Source: Branchiostoma lanceolatum (taxonomy: Eukaryota; Chordata; Leptocardii; Amphioxiformes; Branchiostomatidae). From it: a DNA stretch of 64,000 bases. Both the position numbers and the translations under genes were made by a program. Location: positions 1 to 64,000 of the forward strand of contig NC_089723.1 of the NCBI RefSeq assembly GCF_035083965.1, given 5' to 3'. A model generated the notes under the pieces. The model did not search any database and was not told the origin of the DNA. It worked only from the letters and a program-made list of their open reading frames with translations. Positions 46,862 to 59,200 of the stretch are shown in pieces (position 1 is the stretch's first letter; each line of letters opens with the position of its first letter).

Positions 46862-47023
46862 TCAACGAGCGCCCCCTAGCGGCTCCTCTTCCTCGGAGAG
46901 GGTGTTTCCGAACAGCAGCGGCTGCAGAAAGAGGCCCAGCGTGCCGACAAAACACACCGACACGAAGCACCACAGGAAGATACGGTCAATCACCATGGCA
47001 ACGTACTTCCAGTCCTCTGATAT
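46862..47023 (-). CDS. Last exon of a second nAChR subunit gene (M4)
   Basis: Acceptor TCCACAG, then [18 protein letters not shown], an M4 helix ([20 protein letters not shown]), and an acidic tail ([12 protein letters not shown]) ending in TGA at 46864-46862; 53 residues. The [11 protein letters not shown] motif is shared with the first receptor gene, but the M4 and tail differ, so this is a separate gene rather than a copied exon. The other exons must lie to the right; none is visible before the window ends. Same strand as the first gene, whose exon 1 starts 13.6 kb away. A heteromeric-type alpha or beta subunit is likely; which one cannot be told from M4. Confidence 0.9.
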   Translation of the reverse strand: MSEDWKYVAMVIDRIFLWCFVSVCFVGTLGLFLQPLLFGNTLSEEEEPLGGAR

Positions 47024-47799
47024 CTGTGGATAATATAGGAACGTTTTGTTGAAAAATGTGAGTACAAATGCGTTTCATCAACATGTGTGAACCATAGAGA
47101 ACCTTATATTACACGATGACAACAACATAGATAAATTCCCGATTTTTAAAAAAAAATGGACAAACAGACTAAAACTGTATACCACATAGTAGCATGCATA
47201 TGTTAAATTTACTACAGAGTCATCCAGACTTATCAAGGTACAGAAAAAACGGGAAGGATTCATGAGTTGAATAAAATGTTTATAATGCGTCTTCCTTACT
47301 ACCGGTGTATAAACTGTTACAAGACAGTCTAGATCGTGTTTTTGCCCAAACTCGCAGAATGTCCAAACTGACACTCAAACACTCAATTCATTGTTCTCAC
47401 AAGCTATTCATTTGTCAGTGAATGCACAACTGTATTTTCTTGTTTCATGTTTCCATTTTGTATCTTTTGTTGATCTGAATAAAGTTTGTAAGAAAATAAA
47501 TAAAATGAAACTTTGTCCTTTTAGACATTTTACATTGTCCCATTTGACCATATCTCAGTACCCTGGCACATAGTGGGGGTGTTTGCCTGGCGGATGATAG
47601 CGCAGATCAGCCTGGTCTTAGAACGTTCAATCTGCCAAGTGGGCCTCCACCGAACGACAGCCCAAATGAGAACGAATGCTTCTCATCAGTTATCGCGCTT
47701 TACAGCCTCGCTGCGGTCAAAACTAATTGATGATGATGTCAGAGAATGTGGCCGGCTGAATTCCAGGCCTGTGCAGGGTGTTAAGCAGGCTTCGGGGAT
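47024..47799. other. Intron of the second nAChR gene, no exon seen
   Basis: Sequence upstream of the M4 exon acceptor. No further receptor exon was found. Confidence 0.45.
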
Positions 47800-48538
47800 C
47801 CGCGGCACGTCCGGCCTGAAACTGCGGGTTGCGATAAAGTTTCAACAGAACTATTTAGCATCGGCACGTCCGGCCTGAAACTGCGGGTTGCGATAAAGGT
47901 TTAACGGAACAATTGAGCCTCGGCACGTCCGGCCTGAAACTGCGGGTTGTGATAAAGGTTCAACGGAACAATTTAGCATCGCCCCGTCTGGATGAAGGTT
48001 CAACGGAACAATTTGGCATCGGCACGTCCGGCCTGAAACTACAGGTTGCGATAAAGGTTCAACGGAACAATTTAGCATCGCCCCGTCCGACCTGAAACTA
48101 CGGGTTGCGATAAAGGTTCAACGGAACAATTTAGCATCGCCCCGTCTGGATGAAGGTTCAACGGAACAATTTGGCATCGGCACGTCCGGCCTGAAACTAC
48201 AGGTTGCGATAAAGGTTCAACGGAGCAATTTAGCATCGGCACGTCCGGCCTGAAACTGCAGCTTGCGATAAAGGTTCAACGGAACAATTTAGCATCGGCA
48301 CGTCCGGCCTGAAACTGCAGCTTGCGATAAAGGTTCAACGGAACAATTTAGCATCGGCACGTCCGGCCTGAAACTGCAGCTTGCGATAAAGGTTCAACGG
48401 AACAATTTAGCATCGGCACGTCCGGCCTGAAACTGCAGGTTGCGATAAAGGTTCAACGGAACAATTTAGCATCGGCACGTCCGGCCTGAGATTGCGGGTT
48501 GTGATAAAGCTTCAACGGAACAATTTAGCATCGGTTAA
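47800..48538. repeat. 59-bp minisatellite, about 12 copies
   Basis: The unit holds CATCGGCACGTCCGGCCTGA, AACTGCAGGTTGCGATAAAG and GTTCAACGGAACAATTTAG. Shorter units (CCCCGTCTGGATGAAGGTTC) lack the middle and occur twice within a repeated block. Confidence 0.95.
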
Positions 48539-48834
48539 TAGTCGGCAAAAGCAAAAGATCTAGAAGCTGCGATATAATAAACAAACATTAACATTTAATA
48601 TTATTCATATGCGAGAAATGGATTTGTCACATTAAAATTTGAATATTCGCTATTGACTCTGGTCTGCTGTTCTTTATGCCAGTATTGTTCACCAGATTAT
48701 GAGGTTGAACTTTTTCCCATCAATTTACCATCTATAACGTTTGGTTTAGTAACTCCCATCAGCTAATTTTTTTTTTAAGTATAGCGAATGACTTTATCTC
48801 GTCGACCTATAGCAGTTACCTATTTGTCTATGGT

Positions 48835-49315
48835 CCATCAACCAATGATTGCCCTCCACCCAACCCATCAACCAATCACTAACCCCCACCCACCCCATCA
48901 ACCAATCACTAACCCCCATCCACCCCATCAACCAATAGCTGCCCCCACCCATCCCATCAACCAATGACTCCCCCCACCCATCCCACAACCAATAATTGCC
49001 CCCCACCCATCCCATCAACCAATGACTCCCCCCACCCATCCCACAACCAATAGCTGCCCCCACCCACCCCATCAACCAATAACTTTCCCCCTCCAATCCC
49101 ATCAGCCAATAACTGCCCTCACACATGCCATCAACCAATGACTCCCCCCACCCATCCAATCAACCAATGACTCCCCCCACCCATCCCACAACCAATGACC
49201 CCCCCACCCATCCCACAACCAATAATTGCCCCCCACCCATCCCACAACCAATAACTTTCCCCCACCAATTCCATCAGCCAATAACTGCCCTCACACATGC
49301 CATCAACCAATGACT
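48835..49315. repeat. CCACCCATCCCATCAACCAATG-type minisatellite, left part
   Basis: Units of 25-35 bp rich in CCCATC and CAACCAATGACT/AATAACT. The array stops at 49315 and resumes at about 49930 after a LINE fragment. Confidence 0.93.
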
Positions 49316-49329
49316 GCCATGTATCTCAT

Positions 49330-49928
49330 AGTTGAAACGTACACCTCCTCTAAACATAGAGTGATGATTTGAACATATGTGCACAATCGTTTTTGAATAT
49401 ATCAAAGGTCTCAGACCATCATACCTATCAGCCACCTCCTGCCACAATAATCTTTTCCACACTTACAAGTAGACCAGACAAATAAGTAAACTTCACCTTC
49501 CAAACTATACCACTACATCTGGACACAGAACTTTCACATACACAGGTGCCAAATATTTCAATATTCTGCCTAACAACAGCTACGTAGGCAGCTACAAACA
49601 GTAAAGCAGTTTAAAACAGCGATGCTTAACAGACCTCTCACAAATTTGACCTAGAACGTTTAATGGACTTAAAGTATTTGATTACGGCCTAGGACTGTTT
49701 GTTTTTGGACCTGAATATGACGTCATATTTTTTTTTTCATTTCATACTTTTCAGATGATATTATGTTAATTTCCTCTCATATGTGTTCAGTTGAGTTATT
49801 TCCGTGACATCGTTAAATATTCCTGTATTTCCTATTTATTTTATCTCCTGTGTCTCTGGGCCCCCTTGGAAATCAGCTTTTGGCTGAAGGGGCCACCCTG
49901 ATGATTTAAGATTTAAATAAATAAACCA
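49330..49928 (+). mobile_element. CR1-like LINE 3' fragment inside the minisatellite
   Basis: The plus strand reads CTIVFEYIKGLRPSYLSATS, one stop, then SGHRTFTYTGAKYFNILPNN, the very C-terminal motif of CR1/L2 reverse transcriptases (.R.F...GA..FN.LP). It continues through a 3' UTR with GGGGCCACCCTGATGATTTA and ends in an AAATAAATAAA tail at 49928. It separates two blocks of the same minisatellite family. Confidence 0.8.
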
Positions 49929-49929
49929 A

Positions 49930-50660
49930 CGACCTACCCCCATCCCATCAACCAATGATGCCCCCCTCCATCCCATCGACCAACGACTACCCCCACCCCC
50001 CCCAACCAATGGACCCCTCCCCCCATCCCATCAACCAATGGACCCCTCCCCCCATCCCATCAACCAATGGACCCCTCCCCCCATCCCATCAACCAATGGA
50101 CCCTTCCCCCCATCCCATCAACCAATGGACCCTTCCCCCCATCCCATCAACCAATGGACCCTTTCCCCCATCCCATCAACGAACGACAGCCCACCATCCC
50201 ATCAACCAATGACTACCCCCATCCCCTCAACCAATGACTCCCCCTCCCCTCAACCAACGACTCCCCCCATCAACCAACGACTACCCCCATCCCATCAACC
50301 AATGGACCCCTCCCCCCATCCCATCAACCAATGGACCCTTCCCCCCATCCCATCAACCAATGGACCCCTCCCCCCATCCCATCAACCAATGGACCCTTTC
50401 CCCCATCCCATCAACGAACGACAGCCCACCATCCCATCAACCAATGACTCCCCCCATCCCATCAACCAATGTCCCCCTCCATCCCCTCAACCAATGACTC
50501 CCCCTCCCCTCAACCAACGACTACCCCCATCAACCAACGACTACCCCCATCCCATCAACCAATGGACCCCTCCCCCCGTCCCATCAACCAATGGACCCCC
50601 CCCCAATCCCATCAACAAACGACAGCCCACCATCCCATCAACCAATGACCGCTCATACCT
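49930..50660. repeat. CCATCCCATCAACCAATGGA-type minisatellite, right part
   Basis: Units of 24-33 bp, many of the form CCATCCCATCAACCAATGGA then CCCCTCCCC. A block of about 250 bp (50030-50280 against 50290-50535) is repeated with the same order of variants. The proline-rich plus-strand frame is a repeat artefact. Confidence 0.93.
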
Positions 50661-51100
50661 CCTTTAGGGGTAATGACATCGTCATAGAGACAATCCTTAG
50701 GTCAATTCAGGTCGGCATTGGCCTGTGTTTAAGTGTCAGTCACGCATGGACAAATATTATAAACTTCATTGCTTTTGTCAATGTCATTGCACAAACAGTC
50801 TCGCTTTACTGAAGGAAAGCAACGTGAAATAGAACGTTTTGTGCGAAAATGAAAGCATATATATTTACAGCTACCAATTCCGTGATAAGACCACTATTGA
50901 TACTTTGGCTTATTTGTGGTTCTCTCCCGGCGCGCATGCCAAGTACAGCGGCTCGCCATGTTACAAATCCGTTCTCTGCAGGAACCAATTTGGGCAGGAA
51001 CATAAATTCCCGCGGCGCCTGATCGCAATTTCCCCCAGCAGCCCCCGCGCCAAATGATGCATGATGTCCCGTCAGGCTCCGCGCCAAATGATGCATGATG
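50661..51100. other. Unique spacer, no gene
   Basis: Unique sequence between two arrays. Its right end begins the 61-bp family with partial copies of GCGCCAAATGATGCATGATG. Confidence 0.45.
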
Positions 51101-51985
51101 CTTATTGATCCAAACCTCGCGCCGGGGGACTGTGGGCGGGAGATACCGCTCGTACGGGAGCCGGCACCTCCAAACATTAGTGTAGGGGGACTGCGGGCGG
51201 GAGATACCGCTGGTACAGGAGCCGGCACCTCCAAACATTAGTATAGGGGGACTGCGGGCGGGAGATACCGCTGGTACGGGAGCCGGCACCTCCAAACATT
51301 AGTGTAGGGGGACCGTGGGCGGGAGATACCGCTGGTACGGGAGCCGGCACCTCCAAACATTAGTGTAGGGGGACTGCGGGCGGGAGATACCGCTGGTACG
51401 GGAGCCGGCACCTCCAAACATTAGTGTAGGGGGACTGTCGGCGGGAAATACCGCTGGTACGGGAGCCGGCACCTCCAAACATTAGTGTAGGGGGACTGTG
51501 GGCGGGAGATACCGCTGGTACGGGAGCCGGCACCTCCAAACATTAGTGTAGGGGGACTGTGGGCGGGAAATACCGCTGGTACGGGAGCCGGCACCTCCAA
51601 ACATTAGTGTAGGGGGACTGTCGGCGGGAGATACCGCTGGTACGGGAGCCGGCACCTCCAAACATTAGTGTAGGGGGACTGTGGGCGGGAGATACCGCTG
51701 GTACGGGAGCCGGCACCTCCAAACATTAGTGTAGGGGGACTGTGGGCGGGAGATACCGCTAGTACGGGAGCCGGCACCTCCAAACATTAGTGTAGGGGGA
51801 CTGTGGGCGGGAGATACCGCTGGTACGGGAGCCGGCACCTTCAAACATTAGTGTAGGGGGACTGTGGGCGGGAGATACCGCTGGTACGGGAGCCGGCACC
51901 TCCAAACATTAGTGTAGGGGGACTGTGGGCGGGAGATACCGCTGGTACGGGAGCCGGCACCTCCAAACATCAGTGTAGGGACCTC
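51101..51985. repeat. 61-bp minisatellite, about 14 copies
   Basis: The unit contains GGCACCTCCAAACATTAGTG, TAGGGGGACTGTGGGCGGGA and GATACCGCTGGTACGGGAGC. Copies are very uniform, with only scattered single changes. Confidence 0.96.
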
Positions 51986-52579
51986 AACACGGCCAAACAT
52001 AGCTAGAAATCGTGTTTGTTCGCCTGACTTGTTATCAGAAAATACGAAATGCATTCAATCCACAGGGAGTTTCATGAAGCAGATGTCGTGAATGATAAAT
52101 GAAAATTGACAGCGAAAATACGGGATTACTTGTTGATTAGTATCAAAACAATCTTCATGATAAAAGAGTTTAGAAACAATGATGAGGGGATACGACAAAA
52201 ATAATTACTCAAGCAACTGGATAACATTTTGAAATGATGGGGGATATAATGCGGCATCAATTCACGCCAACAATAGCCTTGTTAGCATTGTTTTGTGGTG
52301 AATCTAAAGTGAAATGATCAATCAATTTCGTTTTTTGGGCCATTAAATTGCGAGATAAAGGAAGTTATTAGGTTACAATGCTCAATGTCAATTGCAATGT
52401 TCCATGACACGTTAACAGACGTAAATGTCAAACAGCAAACGTCTCCCCGCACACTATGTCTGTCATACTTTGCAAAATTGCTTCGGCTACGCGAGAACAG
52501 TTTGCTTTGGATTTTAGTTAGCAATGAGGTTTAAATGTCCCGTAGCATCATACAGTTTCCATACATCGTCAATTTCATA
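51986..52579. other. Unique spacer, no gene
   Basis: Unique AT-rich sequence with no supported coding segment. Confidence 0.45.
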
Positions 52580-55155
52580 GAAATAACCTGTATTTCATGC
52601 TGACCAAACCCTGCGCACTTCTGAATCGGAAACAGCCTGTATTTTCTGTTGACCAGGCCCTGCGCACTTCTGAAACGGAATGAATCAGCCTGTATTTCAT
52701 GTTGACCAAACCCTGCGCACTTCTGACACAGAATCAGCCTGTATTTCATGTTGACCAAACCCTGCGCACTTCTGACACGGAATCAGCCTGTATTTCATGT
52801 TGACCAGGCCCTGCGCACTTCTTACACGGAATCAGCCTGTATTTCATGTTGACCAGACCCTGCGCACTTCTGACACAGAATCAGCCTGTATTTCATGTTG
52901 ACCAGGCCCTGCGCACTTCTGACACAGAATCAGCCTGTATTTCATGTTGACCAAACCCTGCGCACTTCTGACACAGAATCAGCCTGTATTTCATGTTGAC
53001 CAAACCCTGCGCACTTCTGACACAGAATCAGCCTGTATTTCATGTTGACCAGGCCCTGCGCACTTCTGACACGGAATCAGCCTGTATTTCATGTTGACCA
53101 GGCCCTGCGCACTTCTGACAGGGAATCAGCCTGTATTTCATGTCGACCAGGCCCTGCGCACTTCGGAATCACACGGAATCAGCCTGTATTTCATGCTGAC
53201 CAAACCCTGCGCACCTCTGAAACGGAAACAGCCTGTATTTTCTGTTGACCAGGCCCTGCGCACTTCTTACACGGAATCAGCCTGTATTTCATGTTGACCA
53301 GACCCTGCGCACTTCTGACACAGAATCAGCCTGTATTTCATGTTGACCAGGCCCTGCGCACTTCTGACACAGAATCAGCCTGTATTTCATGTTGACCAAA
53401 CCCTGCGCACTTCTGACACAGAATCAGCCTGTATTTCATGTTGACCAAACCCTGCGCACTTCTGACACAGAATCAGCCTGTATTTCATGTTGACCAGGCC
53501 CTGCGCACTTCTGACACGGAATCAGCCTGTATTTCATGTTGACCAGGCCCTGCGCACTTCTGACAGGGAATCAGCCTGTATTTCATGTCGACCAGGCCCT
53601 GCGCACTTCGGAATCACACGGAATCAGCCTGTATTTCATGCTGACCAAACCCTGCGCACCTCTGAAACGGAAACAGCCTGTATTTTCTGTTGACCAGGCC
53701 CTGCGCACTTCTTACACGGAATCAGCCTGTATTTCATGTTGACCAGGCCCTGCGCACTTCTGAAACGGAATGAATCAGCCTGTATTTCATGTTGACCAGG
53801 CCCTGCGCACTTCTGACACAGAATCAGCCTGTATTTCATGTTGACCAGGCCCTGCGCACTTCTGAATCACACGGAATCAGCTTGTATTTCATGTTGACCA
53901 TACCCTGCGCACTTCTGACAGGGAATCAGCCTGTATTTCATGTCGACCAGGCCCTGCGCACTTCTGAATCACACGGAATCAGCCTGTATTTCATGTTGAC
54001 CAGGCCCTGCGCACTTCTGAAACGGAAAGAATCAGCCTGTATTTCATGCTGACCAAACCCTGCGCACTTCTGAAACGGAATCAGCCTGTATTTCATGTCG
54101 ACCAGGCCCTGCGCACTTCTGAATCACACGGAATCAGCCTGTATTTCATGTTGACCAGGCCCTGCGCACTTCTGAAACGGAATGAATCAGCCTGTATTTC
54201 ATGTTGACCAAACCCTGCGCACTTCTGACACAGAATCAGCCTGTATTTCATGTTGACCAGGCCCTGCGCACTTCTGACACGGAATCAGCCTGTATTTCAT
54301 GTTGACCAGGCCCTGCGCACTTCTGACAGGGAATCAGCCTGTATTTCATGTCGACCAGGCCCTGCGCACTTCGGAATCACACGGAATCAGCCTGTATTTC
54401 ATGCTGACCAAACCCTGCGCACCTCTGAAACGGAAACAGCCTGTATTTTCTGTTGACCAGGCCCTGCGCACTTCTTACACGGAATCAGCCTGTATTTCAT
54501 GTTGACCAGGCCCTGCGCACTTCTGAAACGGAAACAGCCTGTATTTTCTGTTGACCAAACCCTGCGCACTTCTGAAACGGAATGAATCAGCCTGTATTTC
54601 ATGTTGACCAGGCCCTGCGCACTTCTGACACAGAATCAGCCTGTATTTCATGTTGACCAGGCCCTGCGCACTTCTGAAACGGAAACAGCCTGTATTTTCT
54701 GTTGACCAAACCCTGCGCACTTCTGAAACGGAATGAATCAGCCTGTATTTCATGTTGACCAGGCCCTGCGCACTTCTGACACAGAATCAGCCTGTATTTC
54801 ATGTTGACCAGGCCCTGCGCACTTCTGAAACGGAAACAGCCTGTATTTTCTGTTGACCAAACCCTGCGCACTTCTGAAACGGAATGAATCAGCCTGTATT
54901 TCATGTTGACCAGGCCCTGCGCACTTCTGACAGGGAATCAGCCTGTATTTCATGTCGACCAGGCCCTGCGCACTTCTGAATCACACGGAATCAGCCTGTA
55001 TTTCATGTCGACCAGGCCCTGCGCACTTCTGAATCACACGGAATCAGCCTGTATTTCATGTTGACCAGGCCCTGTGCACTTCTGAATCACACGGAATCAG
55101 CCTGTATTTCATGTTGACCAGGCCCAGCGCACTTCTGAATCACACGGAATCCAAT
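52580..55155. repeat. 49-bp minisatellite, about 52 copies with higher-order blocks
   Basis: The unit has TCAGCCTGTATTTCATGTTG, ACCAGGCCCTGCGCACTTCT and GACACAGAA; longer units carry GAATCACACGG inserts. The same run of variant units begins at 53042, 53487 and 54250, showing multi-unit block copying. A 151-bp three-unit block repeats around 54480-54930. Confidence 0.97.
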
Positions 55156-55985
55156 AAGCAATCTACGTTGACCTTGGCGCAGTTCTGTCGTCACGACGGT
55201 TCCGCGGAGGGGGGGGGTGGCTAGCGTCTGATTACTTCCTGTGTTTCATCCCCCACGGAAAGCGGGAAACAGTCGCGCATAAAACCGCCCGTAATCAGGG
55301 ATCGTGACTGATGGCAGGGATTAGGTGAATATAGGGCATTGGCCTGTCAGCAGGCGTTCAACATGGGCGTAAATCACGGCCGGTTCAATTGCAGGTCCCT
55401 TAGAATGGGACGTTGTGTGGAATCTGATTCAGTAGAAAAATGGACTAGATTTTCCAGGAGTTATAGATATTTAAAATACTTAATAACTTGAATACAGGCA
55501 CATTCCTGTCAATAATTAAATCCGTTTAAATATTGACAGGGTTTTTCTGTCAATAATGATTTATGCCACAATTGATAGAATTTTTTGGTCAAGAAGGATT
55601 TTTCTGTTGACAGGATGGTGATAGGATATTTGCACTATTGACAGGATGGTAATAGGATATTTTGCACTATTGACAGGATGGTAATAGGATATTTTGCACT
55701 ATTGACAGAAATACATTTCTTAGGAGCCAACCAGAGTATTATTTACAGAATTAGAATAACACAGCATTAACATCAGCATGATTTAAAAAAAGAAACAATG
55801 CATTATCCTGTCGACTCTAACCCTAACCCCTTGTAAAGCCCGAACTCTAACCTTGATCTTGTTAGATCTTGTCAAATAAAAGACTATATGTGTGGGTCAC
55901 GATATCCGCAATAGCTGCCCGTGTCCCACGTGTATTGCACTGTTGCAATTCCAATAAATCTAAATCCAAATAAAAGACTAAAAAA
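55156..55985. other. Unique spacer with a short repeat
   Basis: Mostly unique. Three copies of about 33 bp (GACAGGATGGTAATAGGATA, TTTTGCACTATT) lie at about 55608-55705, in sequence where TTGACAG recurs often. Two CTAACC-type telomere-like units at 55816-55830 are too few to count as an interstitial telomere. Confidence 0.5.
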
Positions 55986-55987
55986 GA

Positions 55988-56076
55988 AAAGGGTACAAAC
56001 AAACGAAGGCCCCACTGGGGTTTGAACCCTCGACTTACCGCTCACACTATCACTATACCATAGAATCAATTCATGA
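55988..56076 (-). mobile_element. tRNA-derived SINE head or tRNA relic
   Basis: The minus strand has a good B box (GGGTTCAAACCCC) 45-50 bp after an A-box-like TGGTATAGTGATAG. No anticodon stem or acceptor stem can be folded, so it is not a working tRNA. A T-rich stretch follows. Best read as a degenerate SINE head. Confidence 0.5.
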
Positions 56077-56202
56077 AACAAGGGCAAATTGATTTCTGTG
56101 CATTTTGTCTATAAGAAATATCTTCCTGTCAATAGCCATGGCGTCGGTAGAAACATGAAAATATGTTCTATTGTTGTGAACACGGATCCAGGAACGCAAG
56201 AC

Positions 56203-59200
56203 CCCCCGCCCTGTACAGACACAGGCCCATCCCCGCACTATGGGATCAGCTGAAGCAGACCCCCCGCCCTGTACAGACACAGGCCCATCCCCACCCTGTA
56301 CAGACACAGGCCCAACCCCGCCCTGTACAGACACAGGCCCATCCTCGCCCTGTACAGACACAGGCCCATCCCCGCCCTGTACAGACACAGGCCCATCCCC
56401 GCCCTGTACAGACACAGGCCCATCCCCGCCATGTACAGACACAGGCCCATCCCCGCCCTGTACAGACACAGGCCCATCCCCGCCCTGTACAGACACAGGC
56501 CCATCCTCGCCCTGTACAGACACAGGCCCATCCCCGCCCTGTACAGACACAGGCCCATGTCCCCCCTGTACAGACACAGGCCCATCCACACCCTGTACAG
56601 ACACAGGCCCATCCCCGCCCTGTACAGACACAGGCCCATGTCCCCCCTGTACAGACACAGGCCCATCCTCGCCCTGTACAGACACAGGCCCATCCTCGCC
56701 CTGTACAGACACAGGCCCATCCCCGCCCTGTACAGACACAGGCCCATCCCCGCCCTGTACAGACACAGGCCCATCCCCGCCCTGTACAGACACAGGCCCA
56801 TCCTCGCCCTGTACAGACACAGGCCCATCCCCGCCCTGTACAGACACAGGCCCATGTCCCCCCTGTACAGACACAGGCCCATCCTCGCCCTGTACAGACA
56901 CAGGCCCATCCCCGCACTATACAGACACAGGCCCATCCCCGCCCTGTACAGACACAGGCCCATGTCCCCCCTGTACAGACACAGGCCCATCCCCGCCCTG
57001 TACAGACACAGGCCCATCCCCGCACTATACAGACACAGGCCCATCCTCGCCCTGTACAGACACAGGCCCATCCCCGCACTATACAGACACAGGCCCATCC
57101 CCGACCTGTACAGACACAGGCCCATGTCCCCCCTGTACAGACACAGGCCCATCCCCGCCCTGTACAGACACAGGCCCATCCCCGCCCTGTACAGACACAG
57201 GCCCATCCTCGCCCTGTACAGACACAGGCCCATGTCCCCCCTGTACAGACACAGGCCCATCCACACCCTGTACAGACACAGGCCCATCCCCGCCCTGTAC
57301 AGACACAGGCCCATCCCCGCCCTGTACAGACACAGGCCCATCCCCGCCCTGTACAGACACAGGCCCATGTCCCCCCTGTACAGACACAGGCCCATCCCCG
57401 CCCTGTACAGACACAGGCCCATCCCCGCCCTGTACAGACACAGGCCCATCCCCGCCCTGTACAGACACAGGCCCATCCCCGCCCTGTACAGACACAGGCC
57501 CATCCCCGCCCTATACAGACACAGGCCCATCCCCGCCATGTACAGACACAGGCCCATCCCCGCCCTGTACAGACACAGGCCCATCCACACCCTGTACAGA
57601 CACAGGCCCATCCCCGCCCTGAACAGACACAGGCCCATCCCCGCCCTGTACAGACACAGGCCCATCCCCGCCCTGTACAGACACAGGCCCATCCCCGCCC
57701 TGTACAGACACAGGCCCATCCCCGCCCTGTACAGACACAGGCCCATCCCCGCCCTATACAGACACAGGCCCATCCCCGCCATGTACAGACACAGGCCCAT
57801 CCCCGCCCTGTACAGACACAGGCCCATCCCCGCCATGTACAGACACAGGCCCATCCCCGCCCTGTACAGACACAGGCCCATCCACACCCTGTACAGACAC
57901 AGGCCCATCCACACCCTGTACAGACACAGGCCCATCCCCGCCCTGAACAGACACAGGCCCATCCCCGCCCTGTACAGACACAGGCCCATCCCCGCCCTGT
58001 ACAGACACAGGCCCATCCCCGCCCTGTACAGACACAGGCCCATCCCCGCCCTGTACAGACACAGGCCCATCCCCGCCATGTACAGACACAGGCCCATCCC
58101 CGCCCTGTACAGACACAGGCCCATCCACACCCTGTACAGACACAGGCCCATCCCCGCCATGTACAGACACAGGCCCATCCCCGCACTGTACAGACACAGG
58201 CCCATCCCCGCCATGTACAGACACAGGCCCATCCCCGCCCTGTACAGACACAGGCCCATCCCCGCCCTGTACAGACACAGGCCCATCCACACCCTGTACA
58301 GACACAGGCCCATCCCCGCCCTGAACAGACACAGGCCCATCCCCGCCCTGTACAGACACAGGCCCATCCCCGCCCTGTACAGACACAGGCCCATCCCCGC
58401 CCTGTACAGACACAGGCCCATCCCCGCCCTGTACAGACACAGGCCCATCCCCGCCCTATACAGACACAGGCCCATCCCCGCCATGTACAGACACAGGCCC
58501 ATCCCCGCCCTGTACAGACACAGGCCCATCCCCGCCATGTACAGACACAGGCCCATCCCCGCCCTGTACAGACACAGGCCCATCCACACCCTGTACAGAC
58601 ACAGGCCCATCCCCGCCCTGTACAGACACAGGCCCATCCCCGCCCTGTACAGACACAGGCCCATCCCCGCCCTGTACAGACACAGGCCCATCCCCGCCCT
58701 ATACAGACACAGGCCCATCCCCGCCATGTACAGACACAGGCCCATCCCCGCCCTGTACAGACACAGGCCCATCCCCGCCCTGTACAGACACAGGCCCATC
58801 CCCGCCCTATACAGACACAGGCCCATCCCCGCCATGTACAGACACAGGCCCATCCCCGCCCTGTACAGACACAGGCCCATCCCCGCCCTGTACAGACACA
58901 GGCCCATCCTCGCCCTGTACAGACACAGGCCCACCCCCGCCCTGTACAGACACAGGCCCATGTCCCCCCTGTACAGACACAGGCCCATCCCCGCCCTGTA
59001 CAGACACAGGCCCATCCTCGCCCTGTACAGACACAGGCCCATCCCCGCCCTGTACAGACACAGGCCCATGTCCCCCCTGTACAGACACAGGCCCATCCCC
59101 GCCCTGTACAGACACAGGCCCATCCCCGCCCTATACAGACACAGGCCCAGCCCCGCCCTGTACAGACACAGGCCCATCCTCGCCCTGTACAGACACAGGC

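Noticed and set aside
55816..55830. Interstitial telomere-like CTAACCCTAACCCC
   Set aside because: Only two units, expected by chance in this much sequence; likewise GATTAGGGTTAGG at about 28507.
55988..56076. Functional tRNA gene on the minus strand
   Set aside because: A B box is present, but no acceptor or anticodon stem pairs and the A box is irregular.
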